64,000 nucleotides of DNA from Beaufortia kweichowensis. Taxonomy: Eukaryota; Chordata; Actinopteri; Cypriniformes; Gastromyzontidae. Below are positions 21,286 through 31,600 of this stretch, one piece after another. The stretch covers positions 13,621,638-13,685,637 of the forward strand of contig CM032802.1 in the NCBI GenBank assembly GCA_019155185.1, read 5' to 3'. The position numbers were made by a program, and so were the translations under genes. Every line of letters starts with the position of its first letter. Within the stretch, counting starts at the first letter, position 1. The notes under the pieces are model-generated. The model had not been told where the DNA came from, did not search any database, and worked only from the letters and a program-made list of their open reading frames with translations.

Positions 21286-21861
21286 TCACTGTTTGAGGAA
21301 CATTATCCATAATCTAAGTTCGTCGCGGCATGCGTGAGATAAGAAAATGAGGTCCTTGAGCGCGTGAACCGAGGAGGCGAGTGAGAGGAGATGCGAGATG
21401 AAAAGGCGGCCTTGGGGAATAATGAGCATGGCGAAATTTAAATGCCCGAGTAGGAAAAGGAGATTGTGTTTAGAACAACTTGAGCTGGCGAGGAGAGTAG
21501 AAGAGACGAGAATTATTCTATCAATCTTTTCCTTTGGTAGGGAGGCCTGGAATTTAGCTGAGTCTAAATTAATGCCGAGAAATTCGATAGATGTAGTGGG
21601 CCCCATGGTTTTTTCCTGAGCGATGGGGATCCCAAGCTCGAAAAAAACTTTTTGAACTGTGAGGATGTGGGGGGCTGGGATTGCGTTGGGGGGGTGAAAT
21701 GACTAGAAAATCATCTAGGAGGTGAATAAGGTGGGGCATTGCGTAATTGTTCGACAAGATCCAGCAAATGGCTTATGATAACATGTCAAAGATTTTGGGG
21801 CTGTTAAACGGACGGTGAAATAGAATTTCCCGAGCCATCGTATCCCGAACAGGTGCCCTGC
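21286..21861 (-). pseudogene. Reverse transcriptase fragment of DIRS-like element
   Basis: The first part (about 21755-21800) reads NSPKIFDMLS, a stop, then AICWILSNNYAMPHLIHLLD and DFLVI. LLDDFL is the catalytic YxDD-type box. A frame change in the G/C-rich run near 21680-21700 leads to the second part, MGPTTSIEFLGINLDSAKFQ with LLFLLGHLNFAMLIIPQGR, the thumb/connection region. An upstream stop, one frameshift and the TGA before RNase H (probably Trp originally) make it non-functional. The N-terminal RT motifs are cut off at the block edge. Confidence 0.8.
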
Positions 21862-21950
21862 GGAATAAAAAACAGACTATCTGGAATCTAGATAGACTTT
21901 CTGGAATAAAACAGACTTTATGGAATCTAGATAGACTTTTTGGAATAAAT
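21862..21950. repeat. 39-bp minisatellite, right part
   Basis: Two to three more units (ggaatctagatagactttct and similar) of the same repeat as 19001-19320, separated from it by the DIRS-like block. Confidence 0.9.
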
Positions 21951-21965
21951 AAAATTCAATAAAAT

Positions 21966-22785
21966 TAAATTTTTTAATAGGAAAAACGCACTGATGTGAA
22001 AGAGTTCCAGGTCAGTCAAGCGCAATACAGTTCCATATCATTTCCCCAAATTAACCTATATACCAGAAACGTCATTGTCTACAGAAAGCCACAGCAACAA
22101 ACTCCGCTAAGGAGGGCCTGCTTGATCTGATGTTTCAAGCGTCAAACTTTTCATTTAAGACAAACGTGCAGTTTATTTTAAATGAATAGAGCATTTTCAG
22201 GACAAATGCAGACATTTACATTTAGGCATTTAGCTGATTCCAAAGGGGAATATAGGGGACTTTTATAGACATAGGGGACTTTTATAGAAAAACAAGGTAA
22301 AGAGAGACGCAGGATGGACTAATAACACTGATAGCTTGAGTTTTTTTTTTTTTTTTGCTTCATAATGATACCCAAAAGGTAGACCAAAAAATAAATGAAT
22401 ATGAATAGGTGTACACAGAGTTTTCGTTATTTATTATTAAAGATTTAAAAGAATCAATGAAGAGCGATATTCTCTGTCTAATTTTTAAAATATGCATGCT
22501 CTCTGAAAAGTGTATGTCAGTGGCTCCAGCTTCCTGCACAATTTAAAAAAATACAATACTTTGTAATCAGCTTGCCCCATGCCAGAGATATTAATCCCAT
22601 CCACAAGAGTGCCCAGAAGAAGATAACCTGGCAAACGTCTTTAAAACAAACATTTTAACAACGTCTTGTGCTGTGGTAACCCGTGCTATAAGGGAACAAA
22701 TGGACTCGGATTATCCAAACGAATAATCATCGCTTGCTCATCCACAAGCAGAAAGCAGTTCTGAAGAACTTCTCCACAACAATGG
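21966..22785 (+). repeat. Degenerate edge copy of the 1.75-kb array unit
   Basis: From 'aggaaaaacgcactgatgtg' to 'cttctccacaac' it follows the array unit in order, with many substitutions. Relative to the unit it lacks about 400 bp between 'tttgctcatc' and 'cacaag', a deletion between two 'cacacaa' words. It also carries a small insertion with a reverse SINE/LINE-tail word at 22208-22260. It is the most diverged copy, as expected at an array edge. Confidence 0.85.
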
Positions 22786-23629
22786 TGATAAGAAGTCACA
22801 GCCAATTAGCACGTTTGTTATGGAGTGACGTCAGTCAGTGATCGCTTGCTGGAGAGAGGGGAGCATAAGTGTTGGCTGAACATTAATGACAAATTTCCCT
22901 AATGTGGACATTTATTTCATGAGTCACTGAAACAATGTAAGGGTGCTTTATTATACTTTAATGGGATACTCTCTATTTATGTTTGTAAAGCGACTGTGTG
23001 AGTGTATTAGTATATTACTGCTATCTTGTTTACTCACTGGAGCAGTGATAGCAAATCACGTCTACAAGTTCATCTGCTGTATTGCGTTCTCTAAGAAGTT
23101 CAGTTCTTCATTTCATAGATTTAAGTGATGTTTGTATGTACTAAATTCATAGTATTGGATATTGTATATCAAGTGGATTGTTAATTACGTGACATTATTC
23201 ATATTTACCGTTCTACTTAATGACGCAGCAAAATATAATGACTTTTTACTTAATGTCCATCTGTGAGCTTCAAGCGCCACTTAGCGGCCTTACACAGTAC
23301 TACAATTATGTTTATTTGCAGTTAATATTAAATACTTGAAGAATGTGATTATATGCCATTGTTTCTTGCCTGATGACGATTTACTGTTATTACTGGCCAC
23401 TGATTGTTATCTTTGTTAATTGCAGACCATATCTATACAAATGTCCACAACCTGTGCCTAAATAAGAAATGCCCTGTGGTCTGACTGTACTGTCATTTGC
23501 TGTGAATCCTTAATGATTTATTAAAGTCTGGAAACTGAATCCTGCCTCAGGTGTCCTTACCGACACACCAGTGTGAACACAAACCCACCTGAACTAGAGC
23601 ACATACAGTTCAAATAATCATTTGCCACA
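22786..23629. mobile_element. Solo LTR, 844 bp, with 5-bp target duplication aatgg
   Basis: The segment starts TG (22786) and ends CA (23628-23629) and is flanked by aatgg at 22781-22785 and 23630-23634. It splits the degenerate array unit exactly inside its 'acaacggttt' word. An ATTAAA polyadenylation-type signal lies at 23520-23525, about 100 bases before the end, as in a U3-R-U5 layout. No gag, pol or env sequence is present. It is a single LTR, probably left by recombination. Family not assigned. Confidence 0.65.
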
Positions 23630-23636
23630 AATGGTT

Positions 23637-23736
23637 NNNNNNNNNNNNNNNNNNNNNNNNNNNNNNNNNNNNNNNNNNNNNNNNNNNNNNNNNNNNNNNN
23701 NNNNNNNNNNNNNNNNNNNNNNNNNNNNNNNNNNNN
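23637..23736. other. Assembly gap of 100 N
   Basis: Exactly 100 N, the usual placeholder for a gap of unknown size. The unit phase before it ('aatggtt') and after it ('tggctgactggg') is separated by only about five bases in an intact unit. Confidence 0.99.
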
Positions 23737-25377
23737 TGGCTGACTGGGTGCAGCTATGTAACGATCAGTTTTATTTCGGGAAACCTTGTAATTTCTTTCC
23801 TGTCTATTCATTTGAATTAATTTGTCTCCTAATATTTATAAGTCCTTTTGGATAAAAGCGTCAGCTAAATGCCTAAATGTAAAACATGTAAAATGAAAGT
23901 GAGAACTTGTTCTAATGAAAGAAAATGCTAGGTACACAGACCGGCCGCATTAAATGAGCAGCGAATAATGGTGAGATTTGCATAATTTTGAGATGACTGA
24001 TAATAGAAAGAACAGCTAATTCTTGTCATTCACCATGTTATGAAGAATACAAAGTATATTCATCATGGCCTTATACAGCAATGTTTGAAGATTAGTGAGG
24101 TCTGTGGTGTCAAAAAATGCGCTATAGCATCGCCCCTATAAATATACGCATACCAGTGCATTGATACCACGGATATTGAACGCTTCATTCTGATTGATAG
24201 ACAAACGTTTTAAGGTGTTCAATTTTTTATCAGGAAAAACGCGACTGATGTGAAAGTGTTCCAGGTTAGTCGAGAAACAATACAGTTCCATATCATTTCC
24301 CAAATGAACCTATATACCAGAAACATCATTGTCTACAGTAAGCCACAGCAACAAACTCAGCTAAGGAGGCCCTGCTTGATCTGATGTTTGAAGCCTTAAA
24401 CTTTTAATTTAAGACAAACATGCAGTTTATTTTAAACGAATAGAGCATTTTCAGGACAAATGCAGACATAGGGGACTTTTATAGAAAAACAAGGTAAAAA
24501 GAAAGAGAAGCAGGATGGATTAATAACACTGATAGCTTGAGAGTTTTATTTTTGCTTCATGATGATACCCAAAGGTAGACCAAAAATAAATGAATATGAA
24601 TAGGTGTACACAGGGTTTTCGTTATTCATTATTGAAGATTTAAAAGAATCAATGAAGAGCGATATTTTCTGTCTCATTTTAAAATAGGCACGCTCTCTGA
24701 AAAGTTTATATCAGTGTATGTCAGTGGCTCCAGCTTCCAGCACAAGTTAAAAACAATACTTTAGAATCAGCTTGTCCTGAGACGCCAGAGAAATTAATCC
24801 CACCCACAAGAGTGTTTAGGAGAAGATACCCTGGCAGAGATCTTTAAGTTGAACATTTTAACAACGTTTAGTGTTGTTGTAACCCTTGCTATAAAGGGAA
24901 CAAAAGACTCGGATTACCATGCCGAATAATCATCGTTTGCTCATCAGAGGAAGAACCACACACAAAATCTGAAAGTGATAAACTGTAAGAGAGACTGAAG
25001 TTTTAGACGATCTCCCTGAGGGCGTAATTTAAACGTTATCAGAGCAAATTGAGAACAGGAACATCGTACTAAATTTTAAGGAACGATAAAAGCTCCACTT
25101 AGAGCATGCTCCTTTCTTCTATGTTGCAAAAGCAACAAAGAACATTCATCAATGGCACGAAACACAAAGCTCAACACCAATATTTCGCACCTGATTAAAG
25201 GGCTCAAAAGGAACATCGAGACTCATCATCGTGGGTTGGGAGACAAGCACTTAACGAAACGAACTTCCAAGTTAAAAACTATAGAAACGATCCTTAAAAA
25301 GTACAGTCTTGACGTAATTCGCGACACACAAATTGGAAAGCTGTTCTGAAGAACTTCTCCACAACAACGGTTTATCC
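23737..25377 (+). repeat. First unit after the gap, diverged and shortened
   Basis: It is 1,641 bp long. About 110 bp are missing right after the landmark, where 'gtgcagc' jumps to 'tatgtaacgatcag', removing the 8-bp-stem hairpin and poly(A). It has more private substitutions than inner units. Confidence 0.85.
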
Positions 25378-27195
25378 TGGCTGACTGGGTGCAGCCGTTA
25401 AAGTTGCACTCCACATTTAAATTAAATACAAGCATCAAATGAAAAGCGGAAACGTCCGCCTTGTGTTATACTTCAAAAAAAAAAAACATTTTAACCTTTT
25501 CCTAAACCTGACACATTAAACTGTAACGATCAGTTTTATTTGGAAACCTTGTAATTCTTTCCTGTCTATTCATTTGAATTAATTTGTCTCCTAATATTTA
25601 TAAGTCCTTTTGGATAAAAGCGTCAGCTAAATGCCTAAATGTAAAACATGTAAATGAAAGTGAGAACTTGCCCTACTGAAAGAAAATGCTAGGTACACAG
25701 ACCGTCACATTAAATGAGCAGCGAATAATGGTGAGATTTGCATAATTTTGAGATGACTGATAATAGAAAGAACAGCTAATTCTTGTCATTCACCATGTTA
25801 TGAAGAATACAAAGTATATTCATCATGGCCTTATACAGCAATGTTTGAAGATTAGTGAGGTCTGTGGTGTCAAGAAATGCGCTATAGCATAAGCCTATAA
25901 ATATACGCATACCAGTGCATTGATACCACGGGATATTGAACGCTTCATTCTGATTGATAGACAAACGTTTTAAGGTGTTCAATTTTTTATCAGGAAAAAC
26001 GCACTGATGTGAAAGTGTTCCAGGTTAGTCGAGAGCAATACAGTTCCATATCATTTCCCCAAATGAACCTATATACCAGAAACATCATTGTCTACAGTAA
26101 GCCACAGCAACAAACTCAGCTAAGGAGGCCCTGCTTGATCTGATGTTTGAAGCCTTAAACTTTTAATTTAAGACAAACATGCAGTTTATTTTAAACGAAT
26201 AGAGCATTTTCAGGACAAATGCAGACATAGGGGACTTTATAGAAAAACAAGGTAAAAGAAAGCAGGATGGATTAATAACACTGATAGCTTGAGAGTTTTA
26301 TTTTTTTTGCTTCATGATGATACCCAAAAGGTAGACCAAAAAATAAATGAATATGAATAGGTGTACACAGGGTTTTCGTTATTCATTATTGAAGATTTAA
26401 AAGAATCAATGAAGAGCGATATTTTCTGTCTCATTTTAAAATAGGCACGCTCTCTGAAAAGTTTATATCAGTGTATGTCAGTGGCTCCAGCTTCCGGCAC
26501 AAGTTAAAAACAATACTTTAGAATCAGCTTGTCCTGAGACGCCAGAGAAATTAATCCCACCCACAAGAGTGTTTAGGAGAAGATACCCTGGCAGAGATCT
26601 TTAAGTTGAACATTTTAACAACGTTTAGTGTTGTTGTAACCCTTGCTATAAAGGGAACAAAAGACTCGGATTACCATGCCGAATAATCATCGTTTGCTCA
26701 TCAGAGGAAGAACCACACACAAAATCTGAAAGTGATAAACTGTAAAGAGAACTGAAGTTTTAGGCGATCTCCCTGAGGCGTAATTTAAACGTTATCAGAG
26801 CGAATTGAGAACAGGAACATCGTACTAAATTTTAAGGAACGATAAAAGCTCCACTTAGAGCATGCTCCTTTCTTCTATGTTGCGAAAGCAACAAGAACAT
26901 TCATCAATGGCCGCGAAACACAAGCTCAACACCAATATTTCGCACCTGATTACGGCTCAAAAGGAACATCGAGACTCATCATCGTGGGTTGGGAGACAAG
27001 CACTTAACGAAACGAACTTCCAAGTTAAAAACTATAGAAACGATCCTTAAAAGTACAGTCTTGGCGTAATTCCGCGACACACAAAGTGGAAAGCTGTTCT
27101 GAAGAACTTCTCCACAACAACGGTTTATCCTGGCTGACTGGGTGCAGCCGTTAAAGTTGCACTCCACATTTAAATTAAATACAAGCATCAAATGA

Positions 27196-27215
27196 AAGGC
27201 GGAAACGTCCGCCTT
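27196..27215. other. Perfect 8-bp-stem hairpin in the unit
   Basis: aaggcgga-aacg-tccgcctt forms an uninterrupted 8-bp stem with a 4-base loop. It is intact in nearly all inner units, for example at the same offset in the units starting 28877 and 30626. The copy near 25443 has one stem mismatch. It is followed by 'gtgttatactt' and an A run of 7-13 bases. Function unknown. Confidence 0.6.
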
Positions 27216-27349
27216 GTGTTATACTTAAAAAAAACATTTTAACCTTTTCCTAAACCTGACACATTAAACTGTAACGATCAGTTTTTATTTCGGAAACCTT
27301 GTAATTCTTTCCTGTCTATTCATTTGAATTAATTTGTCTCCTAATATTT

Positions 27350-27395
27350 ATAAGTCCTTTTGGATAAAAGCGTCAGCTAAATGCCTAAATGTAAA
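27350..27395 (+). repeat. Fossil SINE/LINE 3' tail carried in every unit
   Basis: aagtccttttggataaaagc followed by gtcagctaaatgcctaaatg is the teleost SINE/LINE tail. No tRNA-like A or B box is seen upstream in the unit, so only the 3' part was captured before amplification of the array. Confidence 0.65.
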
Positions 27396-27485
27396 AACAT
27401 GTAAATGAAAGTGAGAACTTGCCCTACGAAAGAAAATGCTAGGTACACAGACCGTCACATTAAATGAGCAGCGAATAATGGTGAG

Positions 27486-27654
27486 ATTTGCATAATTTTG
27501 AGATGACTGATAATAGAAAGAACAGCTAATTCTTGTCATTCACCATGTTATAAGAAGAATACAAAGTATATTCATCATGGCCTTATACAGCAATGTTTGA
27601 AGATTAGTGAGGTCTGTGGTGTCAAGAAATGCGCTATAGCATCGCCTATAAATA
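27486..27654 (+). promoter_or_regulatory. Octamer plus TATA-box pair in the array unit
   Basis: atttgcat (octamer, 27486-27493) lies 161 bp before tataaata (27647-27654), an arrangement repeated in the inner units. Octamer and TATA elements at this sort of distance occur in snRNA-type promoters. However, I do not see a convincing proximal sequence element between them, so promoter activity is a guess. Confidence 0.25.
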
Positions 27655-28626
27655 TACGCATACCAGTGCATTGATACCACGGGATATTGAACGCTTCATT
27701 CTGATTGATAGACAAACGTTTTAAGGTGTTCAATTTTTATCAGGAAAAACGCACTGATGTGAAAGTGTTCCAGGTTAGTCGAGAGCAATACAGTTCCATA
27801 TCATTTCCCCAAATGAACCTATATACCAGAAACATCATTGTCTACAGTAAGCCACAGCAACAAACTCAGCTAAGGAGGCCCTGCTTGATCTGATGTTTGA
27901 AGCCTTAAACTTTTAATTTAAGACAAACATGCAGTTTATTTTAAACGAATAGAGCATTTTCAGGACAAATGCAGACATAGGGGACTTTATAGAAAAACAA
28001 GGTAAAAGAAAGCAGGATGGATTAATAACACTGATAGCTTGAGAGTTTTATTTTTTTGCTTCATGATGATACCCAAAAGGTAGACCAAAAATAAATGAAT
28101 ATGAATAGGTGTACACAGGGTTTTCGTTATTCATTATTGAAGATTTAAAAGAATCAATGAAGAGCGATATTTTCTGTCTCATTTTAAAAATAGGCACGCT
28201 CTCTGAAAAGTTTATATCAGTGTATGTCAGTGGCTCCAGCTTCCGGCACAAGTTAAAAAACAATACTTTAGAATCAGCTTGTCCTGAGACGCCAGAGAAA
28301 TTAATCCCACCCACAAGGTGTTTAGGAGAAGATACCCTGGCAGAGATCTTTAAGTTGAACATTTTAACAACGTTTAGTGTTGTTGTAACCCTTGCTATAA
28401 GGGAACAAAAGACTCGGATTACCATGCCGAATAATCATCGTTTGCTCATCAGAGGAAGAACCACACACAAAATCTGAAAGTGATAAACTGTAAAGAGAAC
28501 TGAAGTTTTAGGCGATCTCCCCTGAGACGTAATTTAAACGTTATCAGAGCGAATTGAGAACAGGAACATCGTACTAAATTTTAAGGAACGATAAAAGCTC
28601 CACTTAGAGCATGCTCCTTTCTTCTA

Positions 28627-28642
28627 TGTTGCGAAAGCAACA
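28627..28642. other. GAAA-tetraloop hairpin in the unit
   Basis: tgttgc-gaaa-gcaaca forms a 6-bp stem closed by a GNRA-class loop. It is present in almost every inner unit. The first unit has an AAAA loop (about 25122) and one at 40892 has one extra A. No larger structured RNA context is recognised. Confidence 0.5.
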
Positions 28643-31600
28643 AAGAACATTCATCAATGGCACGAAACACAAGCTCAACACCAATATTTCGCACCTGATT
28701 CGCTCAAAAGGAACATCGAGACTCATCATCGTGGGTTGGGAGACAAGCACTTAACGAAACGAACTTCCAAGTTAAAACTATAGAAACGATCCTTAAAAAA
28801 GTACAGTCTTGGCGTAATTCGCGACACACAAGTGGAAAGCTGTTCTGAAGAACTTCTCCACAACAACGGTTTATCCTGGCTGACTGGGTGCAGCCGTTAA
28901 AGTTGCACTCCACATTTAAATTAAATACAAGCATCAAATGAAAGGCGGAAACGTCCGCCTTGTGTTATACTTCAAAAAAAAACATTTTAACCTTTTCCTA
29001 AACCTGACACATTAAACTGTAACGATCAGTTTTATTTCGGAAACCTTGTAATTCTTTCCTGTCTATTCATTTGAATTAATTTGTCTCCTAATATTTATAA
29101 GTCCTTTTGGATAAAAGCGTCAGCTAAATGCCTAAATGTAAAACATGTAAATGAAAGTGAGAACTTGCCCTCTGAAAGAAAATGCTAGGTACACAGACCG
29201 TCACATTAAATGAGCAGCGAATAATGGTGAGATTTGCATAATTTTGAGATGACTGATAATAGAAAGAACAGCTAATTCTTGTCATTCACCATGTTATGAA
29301 GAATACAAAGTATATTCATCATGGCCTTATACAGCAATGTTTGAAGATTAGTGAGGTCTGTGGTGTCAAGAAATGCGCTATAGCATCGCCTATAAATATA
29401 CGCATACCAGTGCATTGATACCACGGGATATTGAGCGCTTCATTCTGATTGATAGACAAACGTTTTAAGGTGTTCAATTTTTATCAGGAAAAACGCACTG
29501 ATGTGAAAGTGTTCCAGGTTAGTCGAGAGCAATACAGTTCCATATCATTTCCCCAAATGAACCTATATACCAGAAACATCATTGTCTACAGTAAGCCACA
29601 GCAACAAACTCAGCTAAGGAGGCCCTGCTTGATCTGATGTTTGAAGCCTTAAACTTTTAATTTAAGACAAACATGCAGTTTATTTTAAACGAATAGAGCA
29701 TTTTCAGGACAAATGCAGACATAGGGACTTTTATAGAAAAACAAGGTAAAAAGAGAAGCAGGATGGATTAATAACACTGATAGCTTGAGAGTTTTATTTT
29801 TTTTTGCTTCATGATGATACCCAAAAGGTAGACCAAAAATAAATGAATATGAATAGGTGTACACAGGGTTTTCGTTATTCATTATTGAAGATTTAAAAGA
29901 ATCAATGAAGAGCGATATTTTCTGTCTCATTTTAAAATAGGCACGCTCTCTGAAAAGTTTATATCAGTGTATGTCAGTGGCTCCAGCTTCCGGCACAAGT
30001 TAAAAACAATACTTTAGAATCAGCTTGTCCTGAGACGCCAGAGAAATTAATCCCACCCACAAGAGTGTTTAGGAGAAGATACCCTGGCAGAGATCTTTAA
30101 GTTGAACATTTTAACAACGTTTAGTGTTGTTGTAACCCTTGCTATAAAGGGAACAAAAAAGACTCGGATTACCATGCCGAATAATCATCGTTTGCTCATC
30201 AGAGGAAGAACCACACACAAAATCTGAAAGTGATAAACTGTAAGAGAACTGAAGTTTTAGGCGATCTCCCCTGAGGCGTAATTTAAACGTTATCAGAGCA
30301 AATTGAGAACAGGAACATCGTACTAAATTTTAAGGAACGATAAAAGCTCCACTTAGAGCATGCTCCTTTCTTCTATGTTGCGAAAGCAACAAAGAACATT
30401 CATCAATGGCACGAAACACAAGCTCAACACCAATATTTCGCACCTGATTCGCGCTCAAAAGGAACATCGAGACTCATCATCGTGGGTTGGGAGACAAGCA
30501 CTTAACGAAACGAACTTCCAAGTTAAAACTATAGAAACGATCCTTAAAAGTACAGTCTTGACGTAATTCGCGACACACAAGTGGAAAGCTGTTCTGAAGA
30601 ACTTCTCCACAACAACGGTTTATCCTGGCTGACTGGGTGCAGCCGTTAAAGTTACACTCCACATTTAAATTAAATACAAGCATCAAATGAAAGGCGGAAA
30701 CGTCCGCCTTGTGTTATACTTCAAAAAAAACATTTTAACCTTTTCCTAAACCTGACACATTAAACTGTAACGATCAGTTTTATTTGGAAACCTTGTAATT
30801 CTTTCCTGTCTATTCATTTGAATTAATTTGTCTCCTAATATTTATAAGTCCTTTTGGATAAAAGCGTCAGCTAAATGCCTAAATGTAAAAACATGTAAAT
30901 GAAAGTGAGAACTTGCCCTCTACGAAAAGAAAATGCTAGGTACACAGACCGTCACATTAAATGAGCAGCGAATAATGGTGAGATTTGCATAATTTTGAGA
31001 TGACTGATAATAGAAAGAACAGCTAATTCTTGTCATTCACCATGTTATGAAGAATACAAAGTATATTCATCATGGCCTTATACAGCAATGTTTGAAGATT
31101 AGTGAGGTCTGTGGTGTCAAGAAATGCGCTATAGCATCGCCTATAAATATACGCATACCAGTGCATTGATACCACGGGATATTGAACGCTTCATTCTGAT
31201 TGATAGACAAACGTTTTAAGGTGTTCAATTTTTTATCAGGAAAAAAGCGCACTGATGTGAAAGTGTTCCAGGTTAGTCGAGAGCAATACAGTTCCATATC
31301 ATTTCCCCAAATGAACCTATATACCAGAAACATCATTGTCTACAGTAAGCCACAGCAACAAACTCAGCTAAGGAGGCCCTGCTTGATCTGATGTTTGAAG
31401 CCTTAAACTTTTAATTTAAGACAAACATGCAGTTTATTTTAAACGAATAGAGCATTTTCAGGACAAATGCAGACATAGGGACTTTTATAGAAAAAACAAG
31501 GTAAAAAGAAGCAGGATGGATTAATAACACTGATAGCTTGAGAGTTTTATTTTTTTGCTTCATGATGATACCCAAAAGGTAGACCAAAAATAAATGAATA

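Larger units (their letters stand above)
19321..21861 (-). mobile_element. Broken DIRS-like (tyrosine-recombinase) retrotransposon block
   Basis: A 2.5-kb GC-richer block splits the minisatellite. On the minus strand, in order, it carries a reverse transcriptase C-terminal part, an RNase H and the N-terminal part of a tyrosine recombinase, the gene order of DIRS/Ngaro elements. No gag, no recombinase catalytic residues (R-HxxR-Y) and no complete terminal repeats are seen. No obvious target duplication is found, which fits DIRS integration. The left third (19.3-20.6 kb) consists of G-rich sequence and an 88-bp tandem repeat that may be the element's 3' region or a separate insertion. Confidence 0.7.
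27131..28876 (+). repeat. Representative array unit with internal landmarks
   Basis: Order of landmarks in this 1,746-bp copy: tggctgac (27131); hairpin aaggcggaaacgtccgcctt (27196-27215); A run (about 27227); SINE/LINE tail (27350-27395); hypervariable island (27425-27474); octamer atttgcat (27486-27493); tataaata (27647-27654); aataaa (28090-28095); palindrome gagcatgctc (28607-28616); hairpin tgttgcgaaagcaaca (28627-28642). All recur at the same offsets in the other inner units. Confidence 0.9.

Noticed and set aside
22943..23128. 61-codon hydrophobic frame in the solo LTR
   Set aside because: It sits inside an LTR-like segment, has no family resemblance, and single LTRs rarely encode proteins.
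23557..23855. Frames running through the N gap
   Set aside because: They are created by translating unknown bases.
27196..27215. The 8-bp hairpin as a histone mRNA 3' stem-loop
   Set aside because: The histone element has a different stem and a four-base pyrimidine-rich loop, and no histone frame is upstream.
27705..27893. Recurring 62-codon frame (MIDKRFKVFNFYQ...) in many array units
   Set aside because: It recurs because the DNA recurs. In several units it is broken or changed by T- or A-run differences, it has no recognisable domain, and there is no sign of codon-level selection.
28318..28352. Resemblance of 'agataccctggcagagatc' in the unit to the 5' part of U1 snRNA
   Set aside because: Only a few words agree, the stem-loop I to IV order is absent and no Sm site follows. 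It is chance similarity.
28048..28425. Minus-strand 125-codon frame (MVIRVFCSLIARV...) in an array unit, shorter in others
   Set aside because: Its length depends on local homopolymer indels; other units give 62-124 codons. It overlaps an equally open plus-strand frame and matches no family I recognise.
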